Source: Maribacter sp. PR1
GTDB taxonomy: Bacteria; Bacteroidota; Bacteroidia; Flavobacteriales; Flavobacteriaceae
Length of the DNA stretch: 64,000 nt
Direction: 5' to 3'
Assembly (NCBI RefSeq): GCF_028464145.1
Contig: NZ_JAQPCG010000001.1
Location: forward strand, 124,001-188,000
The translations under genes were made by a program, and so were the position numbers. Every line of letters begins with the position of its first letter. The stretch's first letter is position 1. The notes below the pieces were generated by a model, which was given only the letters and a program-made list of their open reading frames with translations, made no database searches and was not told the origin of the DNA. Shown one piece after another: positions 27,710 through 38,183 of the stretch.

Positions 27710-29137
27710 ATGAAAATCTTACTCACTGGTGCCAATGGTTATATTGGAATGCGCTTACTACCGCAATTGATTGCCGCAGGCCATAACATGGTATGTACTG
27801 TCCGGGATATTGGTAGATTTTCTATTGATGAGGAGACGAAGGGTAAAATAGAAATTATCGAAATAGATTTTCTTAAGGAGGTCATCCAAGATAAACTTCC
27901 CAAAGATTTGGATGCAGCTTATTTCCTTATTCACTCCATGAGCTCTTCCACAAAAGATTTTGATGAAAAGGAAGCCGAAATGGCAAGAAATTTTAACGCC
28001 TATATCAACCAAACCAACATAAAACAGGTTATTTATTTAAGTGGTATCGTTAACGATAAAAAACTATCGAAGCATTTGAGCTCTAGGAAAAATGTAGAAG
28101 ATATTCTAAATAAAGGTAATTTTTCATTGACCGTATTACGCGCTGGTATTATTGTAGGTTCAGGAAGTTCTTCCTTTGAAATTATTCGGGATCTCTGTGA
28201 AAAACTACCCATAATGATAACCCCAAAGTGGGTGCTGACTAAAACCCATCCAATAGCCATTAGGGATGTTATTGCCTTTTTGACGGGTGTTTTAGGTAAT
28301 CAAAAGACGTATGACTCCTCCTTTGATATAGCTGGACCAAATGTACTTACCTACAAGGAAATGTTGCATCAATATGCTGACGTTCGCGGATTCAAAAACT
28401 GGATTTTTACGGTTCCGGTTATGACTCCCAAACTTTCCTCCTACTGGTTATATTTTGTCACCTCAACCTCTTATAAGTTAGCACTGAACCTAGTTGATAG
28501 CATGAAAATTGAGGTTATAGCCCAAGACAACGAACTTGCAGATTGGTTACAGATAAAACCCCATAGCTACAAAGAAGCTATAGCACTTGCCTTTAAAAAA
28601 ATAGAGCAGAATTTGGTGATTAGCAGTTGGAAAGACAGTATGGTGAGCGGACGTTTTAACAAAAGCTTGGAAAAATATATACAGGTACCCAAATACGGTG
28701 TTCTAAAGGATGAGCAGACAATTAAAGTTGACGACCCTAAAAAAGTAATGGATAATATTTGGAAAATTGGAGGGGAACATGGTTGGTATTACGGTAATAT
28801 GCTATGGAAAATCAGGGGGTTTTTGGACAAATTAATAGGGGGTGTAGGACTAAGAAGGGGTAGAACGCATCCGGATAAAATATATTCAGGTGATTCATTG
28901 GATTTTTGGCGTGTGTTATTAGCGGAAAAAAAGAAAAAAAGACTTTTGCTTTTTGCTGAAATGAGACTACCCGGAGAAGCTTGGTTGGAGTTTAAAATTG
29001 ATGAGGATAACGTATTGCATCAAACCGCTACGTTTCGTCCAAGAGGGCTCAAAGGAAGATTGTACTGGTATTGCCTAATTCCTTTCCATTATTTTATTTT
29101 TGGAGGAATGATAAAAAACATTGCAAAAACGAGTTAA
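27710..29137 (+). CDS. SDR family NAD(P)-dependent oxidoreductase with DUF2867 domain
   Basis: A 475-residue protein. The N-terminal 290 residues are an atypical extended SDR/NmrA-like Rossmann domain beginning LLTGANGYIGMRLLPQL (Gly motif at 7-13) with FDIAGPNVLTYKEM typical of this subgroup. The C-terminal part (about 310-475) is DUF2867 (GEHGWYYGNMLWKIRG, HPDKIYSGDSLDFWRV, PGEAWLEF). Such fusions are common in bacteria but not biochemically defined. An aldehyde dehydrogenase gene follows after 3 bases, so the two may act on the same metabolite. Confidence 0.88.
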   Translation: MKILLTGANGYIGMRLLPQLIAAGHNMVCTVRDIGRFSIDEETKGKIEIIEIDFLKEVIQDKLPKDLDAAYFLIHSMSSSTKDFDEKEAEMARNFNAYINQTNIKQVIYLSGIVNDKKLSKHLSSRKNVEDILNKGNFSLTVLRAGIIVGSGSSSFEIIRDLCEKLPIMITPKWVLTKTHPIAIRDVIAFLTGVLGNQKTYDSSFDIAGPNVLTYKEMLHQYADVRGFKNWIFTVPVMTPKLSSYWLYFVTSTSYKLALNLVDSMKIEVIAQDNELADWLQIKPHSYKEAIALAFKKIEQNLVISSWKDSMVSGRFNKSLEKYIQVPKYGVLKDEQTIKVDDPKKVMDNIWKIGGEHGWYYGNMLWKIRGFLDKLIGGVGLRRGRTHPDKIYSGDSLDFWRVLLAEKKKKRLLLFAEMRLPGEAWLEFKIDEDNVLHQTATFRPRGLKGRLYWYCLIPFHYFIFGGMIKNIAKTS

Positions 29138-29140
29138 TAG

Positions 29141-30514
29141 ATGATTACATCATTGGTGAAAAAGCAAAAGGACTTTTTTAGTTCCGGATCTACAAAAGAT
29201 TTAAAATTCAGGAAGACTTACCTAAAAAAACTGCAAAAAGCCCTGACCTATTACGAGGATCAAATTTGTGATACCTTATATGAAGATTTTAAAAAGCCTA
29301 AGTTCGAATCACTAGCCTCGGAAACGCAGTTTGTACTTTTTGAACTAAAGGAAGCTCTTAAGAACATTGATTCTTGGAGCAGACCCAAGCGTGTATCCGG
29401 TACCTGGATAAATTTTCCTTCTTCCGATTGGATCTATTCGGAACCTTATGGAAATGTACTGATCATGGCCCCATGGAACTATCCGTTCCTTCTTAGCTTA
29501 TCACCCCTTATTGGAGCCTTAGCGGCCGGGAATACCGCTATCCTAAAACCTTCGGAATTCACACCCGCCACCTCTGGTATTATAACGAAGATCATTGCGG
29601 AAATTTTCCCCGAGGAATATGTAACAGTGATTGAGGGGGGAATTAAGGAATCCCAAGAGCTTCTTTCACAGAAATTTGATTATATTTTTTTTACAGGAAG
29701 TACCAAAGTTGGTAAAATAGTGTATCAAAAAGCTGCCGAAAACCTTACCCCCGTAACCCTGGAACTAGGAGGAAAATCTCCTTGCATTATTGATAATACG
29801 GTATCCATTCCAGTTACTGCAAAACGAATCGCCTGGGGAAAGTTTTTAAATTGTGGACAAACCTGTATAGCGCCCGATTACCTTTTGGTTCATAAAGATG
29901 TAAAAACTAAATTGGTTGAGGCCCTTATAAAAAGTATCAAGGAATTGTATGGTAATTCTCCCCAGGAATCTCCAGATTTAGCCCGCATTGCCCATAATTC
30001 ACATTACAACACTCTAAAAGAAATGTTGATAGGTGAACAACTTTTATTTGGTGGTGATTTTAATGATAAAACGCTATTTATTTCTCCAGCTTTAGTGGAT
30101 GAACCCGATTTAAAAAGTAAAATTATGGAGGATGAAATCTTTGGGCCTTTACTTCCCATCATTTCGTACGATTCTGAAGAGGATATTAAAAAACATCTCT
30201 CCCACTATGGAAAGCCCCTCGCCCTATACATTTTTAGCAAAAATAAAAAGTTCAGAGAAAGACTATTAAACGGATATAGTTTTGGGGGAGGCGTAATTAA
30301 CGATACCCTTTTACATATAACCAACAGCAAACTTCCTTTTGGTGGTGTAGGAGCTTCTGGAGTAGGACACTACCAAGGTAAATATTCCTTTGAATCCTTT
30401 TCACACCAAAAGTCGATTATCAAAAAAAGATTTTGGCCAGAAATCCCTTTTCGATATGCACCCTATAAGGTTACGGAAAAAATAGCAAAAAAACTTAAGT
30501 ATCTATTTAATTAA
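29141..30514 (+). CDS. Aldehyde dehydrogenase family protein
   Basis: A 457-residue NAD(P)-dependent aldehyde dehydrogenase of the short group-3 (fatty-aldehyde/ALDH3-like) type. Motifs: MAPWNYPF, FFTGSTKVGK, the Glu motif LELGGKSP and the catalytic Cys in NCGQTCIAPDY, then EIFGPLLP. The C-terminal 25 residues are basic and hydrophobic, possibly a membrane-associating tail. It is the second gene of an operon with the SDR/DUF2867 protein. Its stop codon is the first base triplet of a 12-base tandem repeat. Confidence 0.93.
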   Translation: MITSLVKKQKDFFSSGSTKDLKFRKTYLKKLQKALTYYEDQICDTLYEDFKKPKFESLASETQFVLFELKEALKNIDSWSRPKRVSGTWINFPSSDWIYSEPYGNVLIMAPWNYPFLLSLSPLIGALAAGNTAILKPSEFTPATSGIITKIIAEIFPEEYVTVIEGGIKESQELLSQKFDYIFFTGSTKVGKIVYQKAAENLTPVTLELGGKSPCIIDNTVSIPVTAKRIAWGKFLNCGQTCIAPDYLLVHKDVKTKLVEALIKSIKELYGNSPQESPDLARIAHNSHYNTLKEMLIGEQLLFGGDFNDKTLFISPALVDEPDLKSKIMEDEIFGPLLPIISYDSEEDIKKHLSHYGKPLALYIFSKNKKFRERLLNGYSFGGGVINDTLLHITNSKLPFGGVGASGVGHYQGKYSFESFSHQKSIIKKRFWPEIPFRYAPYKVTEKIAKKLKYLFN

Positions 30515-30572
30515 AAGGAACTGTAAAAGGAACTGTAAAAGGAACTGTAAAAGGAACTGTAAAAGGAACTGT
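30513..30572. repeat. Five perfect tandem copies of a 12-base repeat
   Basis: The unit AAAAGGAACTGT occurs five times without mismatch in the gap between two convergent genes; a sixth copy starts as AAAGGGAA and decays. The array begins inside the stop codon of the aldehyde dehydrogenase gene. It contains no hairpin, and its copy number is likely to vary between strains. Confidence 0.98.
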
Positions 30573-30587
30573 AAAGGGAAAAAACTA

Positions 30588-31523
30588 TTATTCCTTAGGT
30601 AAAAAAACCTCGGCCATCATACAACGAGCGCTTCCACCACCACATGCTTCAATAGTATCCAAAGGACTATGAACAATTTTACAATGTTCTTCAATTTTTG
30701 CAATCTGACCTTTATCCAAGCTACTATAGGCCGCTGAACTCATCACCAAAAGTCTTTGGTCCCCACTGCCCAACACTTCGAGCATATTACCAGCAAAGCT
30801 ATGCATCTGTTGCTCACTTATAGCGATAATTTCCTTTTGGTCATTTTTAAGACTGTCAACGACTAATTTTCGCTCTTTTTTGTTATCGATACTATCCAAA
30901 CATATAACAACTAAATTTTCGCCCAAGGCCATCATTACATTGGTATGATAAATAGGCAGTCTTTTTCCATCCACGGATTGATTGGCCGTAAAAATAACCG
31001 GCATAAAATCAAAATCCTCACAAAATTCGATGAACAGGTCCTCGTCCGCGCGTTCGGAAAGTGCACAATATGCTTTTTTATGTATTCGATCCATAATAAT
31101 ACTTCCTGTACCTTCTAAAAAAAGCCCTTCCTCTTCGGCCGAGGTATAGTCCATAACATTATTAATCTGAAACCCATTTTTCTCAAGTACCTCTAAGATA
31201 TCCTCTCTGCGCTCATTTCTTCTGTTCTCAGCAAACATGGGATATACACCTACGGTTCCATCTGCATGAAAAGAAATCCAATTATTCGGGAAAATACTGT
31301 CTGGCGTATCTGGTTCTTCCGTATCATCAATAACAATTACATGGACTCCTGCGGACCTAAGCACCGCTACAAAGACATCAAACTCTTGTTGAGCCTTAGA
31401 ATTAATCGAATTGTTTTTTTCGTCCAAATCTTCCATAAAATAATTATTTACGGCAGTTTGTTCGTTCATTCTAAAACGTACTGGACGAATCATCAATATA
31501 GAATTGGTAATCTGCATCATCAT
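30588..31523 (-). CDS. ctlX: CtlX-type amidinotransferase superfamily hydrolase
   Basis: A 311-residue guanidino-group-modifying enzyme of the CtlX (citrulline utilisation hydrolase) type. It starts SILMIRPVRFRMNEQTAVNNY, has IFPNNWISFHADG (the Asp/His substrate loop), LEGTGSIIMDR and the catalytic Cys region CGGGSARCMMAE. It probably acts on citrulline or a related guanidino/ureido compound in the cytoplasm. It follows a DDAH-like gene directly (0-base gap), so both are one transcript. Three consecutive Met codons leave the exact start open. Confidence 0.85.
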   Translation of the reverse strand: MMMQITNSILMIRPVRFRMNEQTAVNNYFMEDLDEKNNSINSKAQQEFDVFVAVLRSAGVHVIVIDDTEEPDTPDSIFPNNWISFHADGTVGVYPMFAENRRNERREDILEVLEKNGFQINNVMDYTSAEEEGLFLEGTGSIIMDRIHKKAYCALSERADEDLFIEFCEDFDFMPVIFTANQSVDGKRLPIYHTNVMMALGENLVVICLDSIDNKKERKLVVDSLKNDQKEIIAISEQQMHSFAGNMLEVLGSGDQRLLVMSSAAYSSLDKGQIAKIEEHCKIVHSPLDTIEACGGGSARCMMAEVFLPKE

Positions 31524-32435
31524 CTATTCTCTTATTAAGGGTAATGTACTACACCGCAATAGGCCTTCCTGTTTTGATATTTCGGCATAGGGAACCTCCT
31601 CTACGGTAAAACCTTGCACTCTTAGCCAATTATTTAATCTTGTAAAATTTTTTTCGGAAACGACCACTTTCGGAGAAATTGAAAATACATTGCTAAACAT
31701 TTGATACATTTCCTCAGAAGTAATTTCAAATATGTTTTCCTTACCAAAGAAATCTACCAACCATTGATATTCCTCTTCTACTAAAAAACCATTTTTATGG
31801 AGGATAGCCTTGCCCATGCCCAAGGGTTGGAAACAGCAATCTAGATGAAGTGCGTTCTCCTTGGCATTTTTTGACTTTCTCAGTTCAAAGGACTTTACAG
31901 TTTTATCTGGAAACTGATTCCTTAAGTAGTCTACGGCCTGTTCGTTTGTTCTTGCCGTAATATGATTAGCGTAATCCGTTCCCGTGTATGTGCCAACAAA
32001 AATATAATTGTTCCATGGCATTACATCACCTCCCTCTACGTGGACCTCCTCGGGAGGGTGCAAAATGTTCTCCTCGGCAATCCTATCAAGAACATGTAGA
32101 ATGGCATCGACCTCCTTTTCCCTTTCAGGCAAAATATTGGAAATAATTAATTTATCCTCTATTACAAAGGCAATATCCCGAGAAAAAATCTGATTACAAT
32201 TTTCCAAGACTTCAGGCCTAAAAACAGCAACTCCGTATTTTTTTAAAATGTTTGAAAAAGCCTCCATCTCCTCAATCATATCCTCCTCTGTAGGATAGGT
32301 GCCTGCAAGAATATGCTCCAATGATTTTGGATCATAGGCTTCTTCGGGCCTCGGAGTTGGACCACTACTTTCTGCTGTTCCAAGTACGACCGCCTTTAAC
32401 CGTGATACTTCATCCTTAATACGTAGCCTAAGCAT
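31524..32435 (-). CDS. Dimethylarginine dimethylaminohydrolase-like protein
   Basis: A 303-residue member of the guanidino-group-modifying superfamily. Signature segments are FSRDIAFVI, VEGGDVMPWNN, HLDCCFQPLG with the catalytic His, and the C-terminal catalytic Cys in GLLRCSTLPLIRE. Members of this group hydrolyse arginine derivatives to citrulline-type products. Paired with CtlX it suggests a two-step route from an arginine derivative through citrulline. The pair lies just downstream of the gltA terminator. Confidence 0.85.
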   Translation of the reverse strand: MLRLRIKDEVSRLKAVVLGTAESSGPTPRPEEAYDPKSLEHILAGTYPTEEDMIEEMEAFSNILKKYGVAVFRPEVLENCNQIFSRDIAFVIEDKLIISNILPEREKEVDAILHVLDRIAEENILHPPEEVHVEGGDVMPWNNYIFVGTYTGTDYANHITARTNEQAVDYLRNQFPDKTVKSFELRKSKNAKENALHLDCCFQPLGMGKAILHKNGFLVEEEYQWLVDFFGKENIFEITSEEMYQMFSNVFSISPKVVVSEKNFTRLNNWLRVQGFTVEEVPYAEISKQEGLLRCSTLPLIRE

Positions 32436-32463
32436 AATTATAAATTTAGGCGCTAAGTTAGCA

Positions 32464-32496
32464 TTAAAAAACGCCCTCTTAAAACTTAAGAGGGCG
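32464..32496 (-). terminator. Intrinsic terminator of gltA
   Basis: CGCCCTCTTAA and TTAAGAGGGCG form an 11-base perfect stem around a 3-base loop (32472-32496). On the minus strand it is followed by TTTTTAAT. It lies 30 bases after the gltA stop and isolates gltA from the DDAH-like gene. Confidence 0.93.
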
Positions 32497-32525
32497 TATG
32501 ATACTATTAATCCTATTATCCTAAA

Positions 32526-33812
32526 TTATCTAGATTTTAAATCTACAAAAGGACGTAAATTTTCTCCTATATACACCTGGCGTGGTCTTCCTATCGGTTC
32601 TCCCCTTAAACGCATTTCTCTCCACTGTGCAATCCAACCGGGCAATCTACCCAAGGCAAACATTACAGTAAACATCTCCGTTGGAATTCCTAGGGCACGA
32701 TAAATTATTCCGGAGTAAAAATCAACATTCGGATATAATTTTCTATCCACGAAATATTTATCCTCTAGGGCCTCTTTTTCCAAACCTTTGGCAATATCCA
32801 GAATAGGGTCGTCTATTCCCAGATCACCTAACACCTCATCCGCCGCCTTTTTAATAATTTTCGCCCTTGGGTCAAAGTTTTTATAAACTCTATGACCAAA
32901 GCCCATCAGCCTAAAAGGGTCATTTTTATCCTTTGCTTTTGCCATATACTTTTTAGTATCACCACCGTCAGCTTCAATGGCCTCTAACATCTCTAACACA
33001 GCTTGATTTGCACCACCGTGAAGTGGTCCCCAAAGTGCAGATATGCCAGCGGAAAGGGATGCAAATAATCCCGCATGTGAAGAACCTACGATCCTTACGG
33101 TAGAAGTAGAACAGTTTTGTTCATGATCTGCATGGAGAATCAAAAGTTTGTCCAATGCTTCAATGACAACCTTGTTCTTATTGTATTCTTTATTTGGACG
33201 CTTAAACATCATCTTATGAATGTTTTCAACATAACCTAACGTATCATCGCCGTAGTCCAAAGGCAAGCCTTTTTTCTTGCGTAAAGTCCATGCTACCAGT
33301 ACAGGGAATTTTGCCAGAATTCGGACGATTGATCGATACATATCCTTCTCTGAGCTTACATCGACGGTAGTAGGATTAAATGCTATCAAAGCACTAGTAA
33401 GAGAGGATAGGACACCCATAGGATGGGCAGATTTTGGAAATCCGTCCAAAATCTTTTTCATTTCTTCGTCCACATGCGATTCGTCCTTAATATCCTTATG
33501 GAATTTCGCCAATTCTTCTTTATTTGGTAATTCCCCAAAAATCAACAGATAAGCCACTTCCAAAAAGTCAGCTTTTTCGGCAAGTTCTTCTATGGAATAT
33601 CCACGATATCTTAAAATACCCTTTTCACCATCCAAAAAAGTAATGGCACTTTCACAGGAACCCGTGTTTTTGTAACCTGGGTCAATAGTAATGATACCTC
33701 CTGTAGAGGCTCTCAAGGTTTTAATATCAATGGCAAGTTCATTTTCCGTTCCTTCAATAACCGGAAACTCAAACTTTTTACCATTATATTCTAAAGTAGC
33801 TTTATCTGACAT
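32526..33812 (-). CDS. gltA: Citrate synthase
   Basis: Condenses oxaloacetate and acetyl-CoA at the head of the TCA cycle. The 428-residue protein is the hexameric, NADH-sensitive bacterial length. Catalytic His residues lie in LHADHEQNCSTSTVR and GPLHGGANQA, and the Asp/Arg loop is GFGHRVYKNFDPRA. The N-terminal 60 residues have the beta-rich domain of the Gram-negative type. It is monocistronic, with a hairpin terminator 30 bases downstream. Confidence 0.98.
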   Translation of the reverse strand: MSDKATLEYNGKKFEFPVIEGTENELAIDIKTLRASTGGIITIDPGYKNTGSCESAITFLDGEKGILRYRGYSIEELAEKADFLEVAYLLIFGELPNKEELAKFHKDIKDESHVDEEMKKILDGFPKSAHPMGVLSSLTSALIAFNPTTVDVSSEKDMYRSIVRILAKFPVLVAWTLRKKKGLPLDYGDDTLGYVENIHKMMFKRPNKEYNKNKVVIEALDKLLILHADHEQNCSTSTVRIVGSSHAGLFASLSAGISALWGPLHGGANQAVLEMLEAIEADGGDTKKYMAKAKDKNDPFRLMGFGHRVYKNFDPRAKIIKKAADEVLGDLGIDDPILDIAKGLEKEALEDKYFVDRKLYPNVDFYSGIIYRALGIPTEMFTVMFALGRLPGWIAQWREMRLRGEPIGRPRQVYIGENLRPFVDLKSR

Positions 33813-33928
33813 TTTAAAATTTTACGTGTTATTCTATTAACGGTAAATTTACTAAAACAGGAGTATTTTAACAATATACCAAACCTGTTTGGGCTAAAAT
33901 TAACAATAAGTCCGTTATGGGGAAAAAC

Positions 33929-35464
33929 CTATAACAAATAGAGGTCTTTGTAGTATTCATCCACAGATACTTCCCAAGTAAATCGCATCTTTTTGGCATT
34001 GGCCTTAATACGGTTCCATTTAGGCCTATCATTCTCCCATATGTTCAAAGCCTCATCGAAAACCTTAACCATATTTTTTATTTGGAGCTCATATGTTTTA
34101 CCTTCAAAAGCAAATCCGGTCTTCAGATGACTTACGGTATCTTTCAACCCTCCAGTGTGATGAACAAGACAAGGGTTACCATTTCTCATAGCCAACATTT
34201 GGCTAATCCCACAAGGTTCGAACAGACTGGGCATAAAGTACAAGTCCGTTTCCAAATACATGGAGTCGATTAAATCCTCGGACTGACCATTGGTAAAAAC
34301 AAAATTCTTGTGCTTGTAGCTCATTTTACGAAACAAATCCTCATAATCCGGATTTCCAGTCCCCAGTAACATAAAAATACCCCCCACTTTATCCAGACGC
34401 TTAAGAATCTTTTCAAAAGCTTCGGGAGATCGCATTAAAAAGTAAAACTTCTGCTCTGTCAATCTCGCTACACTGGAAACAATAAACCTAGGCCTATTAC
34501 CAACGTACTGCATAATTTTTTCACCGGTATGCGCCAAAAAATCAGCCTTGTACTTTTTTGATTCATCCTGAAGCCATCTAAACAAAGCCTTAACCGTATT
34601 ACGATAAAGATTTCCTTTTTCTACCGTTCGAATGTTATTGTAATTCGATGCATTTAAAATTCCGAACAACCTGCCTTCATTATTTGCCCTCTGCAAGTCC
34701 TTTTCCAATCCTTCTCCTCCAATAAATTCCGGTGGTCTACTTGGAAGCATAACATCTTCCTTGTAAGATGGTGAAACTGTATGAACGGCATCGGCAAGCC
34801 GTATACCTACGGCCATTAAGTTTATACAATCAGGATACCTTGGGTCCATTAAAGCCTTATGATCTAATTGAATCTCAGGGAACCAATTATTTACAGATGC
34901 ATAATTATTGTAAAAAGGCCTAATACCTTGAATCGCTAAATTATGTATACTATATACATATCGCATCTTTTTTAAATCGCGATATTCCGGATGATACGAC
35001 TTTAGAAATAAGAGCGCACTGGAATGCCAATCATGCATATGTACAATATCCAATTCTCCAAAGGCACCTATCTTTATTGCCTCCGCAACAGCTGTCGAGA
35101 ATATCATGAACTTTACGAAGTCATTAAAAAAAGGTTCGGTAGGATCATCATGATAAATGTGTGCAATACCACCTTCCTGAATTTCAGGATGGTGTATCAC
35201 ATAATGTGTGATGTTTTTGAGGGTTTTTTTGGGTAGTACCTCATATAATTCGGCTTTATAGACCGTTCCCCTTAAATTGAATTCCAATGTTGCCTTAAAA
35301 ATTCCATTTTGGTGTAATCTTCCATAAGAAGGAACTACAACATTTGCATTGTCCCCGCGCCTAGCAATTTCCCTAGGGACATCCCTGACTACGTCTCCCA
35401 TTCCACCAGCTTTACAATCTGGAATTGCATCGTTCTCCGCAGAAACAAAAAGAAAATTATTCAT
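33929..35464 (-). CDS. Glycogen/starch synthase (GT5)
   Basis: Adds glucosyl units from ADP-glucose (or UDP-glucose) to glycogen. From the ATG at 35464 the protein has 511 residues and begins NNFLFVSAEN, as the family does. The sugar-nucleotide loop is KAGGMGDV (family K-x-GG), and the C-terminal half carries the GT-B motif EPCGISQMLAMRNGNP followed by HHTGGL. An in-frame ATG at 35524 adds 20 unlikely residues and lies inside the eno terminator, so I reject it. No glgB or glgC is adjacent. Confidence 0.92.
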   Translation of the reverse strand: MNNFLFVSAENDAIPDCKAGGMGDVVRDVPREIARRGDNANVVVPSYGRLHQNGIFKATLEFNLRGTVYKAELYEVLPKKTLKNITHYVIHHPEIQEGGIAHIYHDDPTEPFFNDFVKFMIFSTAVAEAIKIGAFGELDIVHMHDWHSSALLFLKSYHPEYRDLKKMRYVYSIHNLAIQGIRPFYNNYASVNNWFPEIQLDHKALMDPRYPDCINLMAVGIRLADAVHTVSPSYKEDVMLPSRPPEFIGGEGLEKDLQRANNEGRLFGILNASNYNNIRTVEKGNLYRNTVKALFRWLQDESKKYKADFLAHTGEKIMQYVGNRPRFIVSSVARLTEQKFYFLMRSPEAFEKILKRLDKVGGIFMLLGTGNPDYEDLFRKMSYKHKNFVFTNGQSEDLIDSMYLETDLYFMPSLFEPCGISQMLAMRNGNPCLVHHTGGLKDTVSHLKTGFAFEGKTYELQIKNMVKVFDEALNIWENDRPKWNRIKANAKKMRFTWEVSVDEYYKDLYLL

Positions 35465-35520
35465 ACACAAAAAATAGGGGGTTGATAACCAAGAAAAGGT
35501 AACTAAAGTTTTAGACTGTT

Positions 35521-35552
35521 CCAAAAAAAAAGGCTTTCTAAAAAGAAAGCCT
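35521..35552 (-). terminator. Intrinsic terminator of eno
   Basis: AGGCTTTCT and AGAAAGCCT form a 9-base stem with a 4-base A loop (35531-35552), followed on the minus strand by eight T. It lies 17 bases after the eno stop. It supports the downstream start chosen for the glycogen synthase gene. Confidence 0.93.
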
Positions 35553-35568
35553 TTTAAATTATAAGTAG

Positions 35569-36918
<1,350 letters not shown>

Positions 36919-36958
36919 CTAAATTCCCTCTTCCAATTCTAAATAATATAACGATTTT

Positions 36959-38086
36959 TTAAACTTCCGTGGATTGCATTGAATTTTTCTCGATCAATTT
37001 GAAAAATTCATCAAAAAGATAATCGGCATCGTGTGGGCCAGGACTAGCTTCCGGGTGATATTGAACGGAAAACACATCTTTATTTTTCATCCTAATACCC
37101 GCGACCGTTTTGTCGTTAAGATGCACATGGGTAATTTCCAAATTCTTATTTGCCTCGGTTTCCTCCCTATTGATGGCAAAACCGTGGTTTTGTGAAGTGA
37201 TTTCTCCCTTCCCGGTAACCAAATTTAATATAGGATGGTTTATTCCTCGATGTCCGTTATGCATTTTGTACGTGGACACACCATTGGCCAATGCAATAAT
37301 TTGATGCCCTAAACATATTCCGAATAAAGGTTTATTCGTTTTTATTATCTCCTTGGCTAGGTCAATTGCCTCTGTTAAAGGTTCTGGGTCCCCTGGGCCA
37401 TTGGATATAAAATAGGCATCGGGATTCCAAGCAGACATTTCCGAAAAAGTTGCGTTATATGGGAACACTTTAATATAAGCACCTCGCTTTTCAAGATTTC
37501 TCAGTATATTCTTTTTTATACCAATATCCAAAGCTGCTATTCTAAAATTTGAGGACTCATTACCAACGAAATAGGGCTCCTTTGTCGCCACCTTGGATGC
37601 CAACTCCAAACCTTCCATACCAGGAACTTTTTCCAGTTGCCTCTTTAACCCAGGAATGTTATCTACATCTGTGGATATTACAGCGTTCATAGCTCCATTA
37701 TCCCTTATATAACTAACCAAAGCGCGAGTATCTACATCTGATATTGCAAAAAGTTTATTCTTATCCAAGAATTCCTCCAAGCTAGCATCGGCTAATGGTC
37801 GTGAATACTCATAACTAAAGTTTCTACAGATTAAACCGGAAATCTTTACACTATCGGATTCTACTTCTTCTGAATTTGTTCCATAGTTCCCAATATGCGC
37901 ATTGGTGGTAACCATTAATTGCCCAAAATACGATGGGTCCGTAAAAATCTCTTGATACCCTGTCATACCCGTATTGAAACAAACTTCCCCAAAGGAAGTC
38001 CCCTCCTTGCCCCCCACAGATTTACCATAAAAAATTGTTCCATCCGCAAGTAATATTAACGCTTTCTTTTTGGCTTGATACTTCAT
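36959..38086 (-). CDS. carA: Carbamoyl-phosphate synthase small subunit
   Basis: The glutaminase subunit that supplies ammonia to CarB for pyrimidine and arginine synthesis. The 375-residue protein has the N-terminal CPSase domain (GTSFGEVCFNTGMTGYQE) and a class I glutamine amidotransferase domain with nucleophile LFGICLGHQIIALA and catalytic His in QYHPEASPGP. carB is not in the window. It follows the ribosomal cluster but is separated from it by a terminator. Confidence 0.98.
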   Translation of the reverse strand: MKYQAKKKALILLADGTIFYGKSVGGKEGTSFGEVCFNTGMTGYQEIFTDPSYFGQLMVTTNAHIGNYGTNSEEVESDSVKISGLICRNFSYEYSRPLADASLEEFLDKNKLFAISDVDTRALVSYIRDNGAMNAVISTDVDNIPGLKRQLEKVPGMEGLELASKVATKEPYFVGNESSNFRIAALDIGIKKNILRNLEKRGAYIKVFPYNATFSEMSAWNPDAYFISNGPGDPEPLTEAIDLAKEIIKTNKPLFGICLGHQIIALANGVSTYKMHNGHRGINHPILNLVTGKGEITSQNHGFAINREETEANKNLEITHVHLNDKTVAGIRMKNKDVFSVQYHPEASPGPHDADYLFDEFFKLIEKNSMQSTEV

Positions 38087-38124
38087 GCTATTTCTCTACT
38101 TTTTATCTATTCACAAAAAAACAT

Positions 38125-38158
38125 AAAAAAAGGATAAGCTTTAAGGCTTATCCTTTTA
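38125..38158 (-). terminator. Terminator of the ribosomal supercluster (after rplQ)
   Basis: AAAAGGATAAGC and GCTTATCCTTTT form a 12-to-13-base stem around a 6-base loop (38127-38158), followed on the minus strand by a T run. It lies 26 bases after the rplQ stop. The A/T flanks would also allow termination in the other direction. Confidence 0.9.
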
Positions 38159-38183
38159 TAATTATCAATATTTATTGACATTT

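Noticed and set aside
30513-30572. CRISPR array
   Set aside because: The repeats are 12 bases long and directly contiguous with no spacers; no cas genes are present.
33855-33890. AAACAGG/CCTGTTT hairpin between the glycogen synthase gene and gltA
   Set aside because: The loop is 22 bases and no U-tract follows; it may be chance in AT-rich DNA and I do not call a terminator.
35465-35524. 20-residue N-terminal extension of the glycogen synthase
   Set aside because: It begins in the U-tract of the eno terminator, and the family starts at the internal Met before the FVSAE strand.
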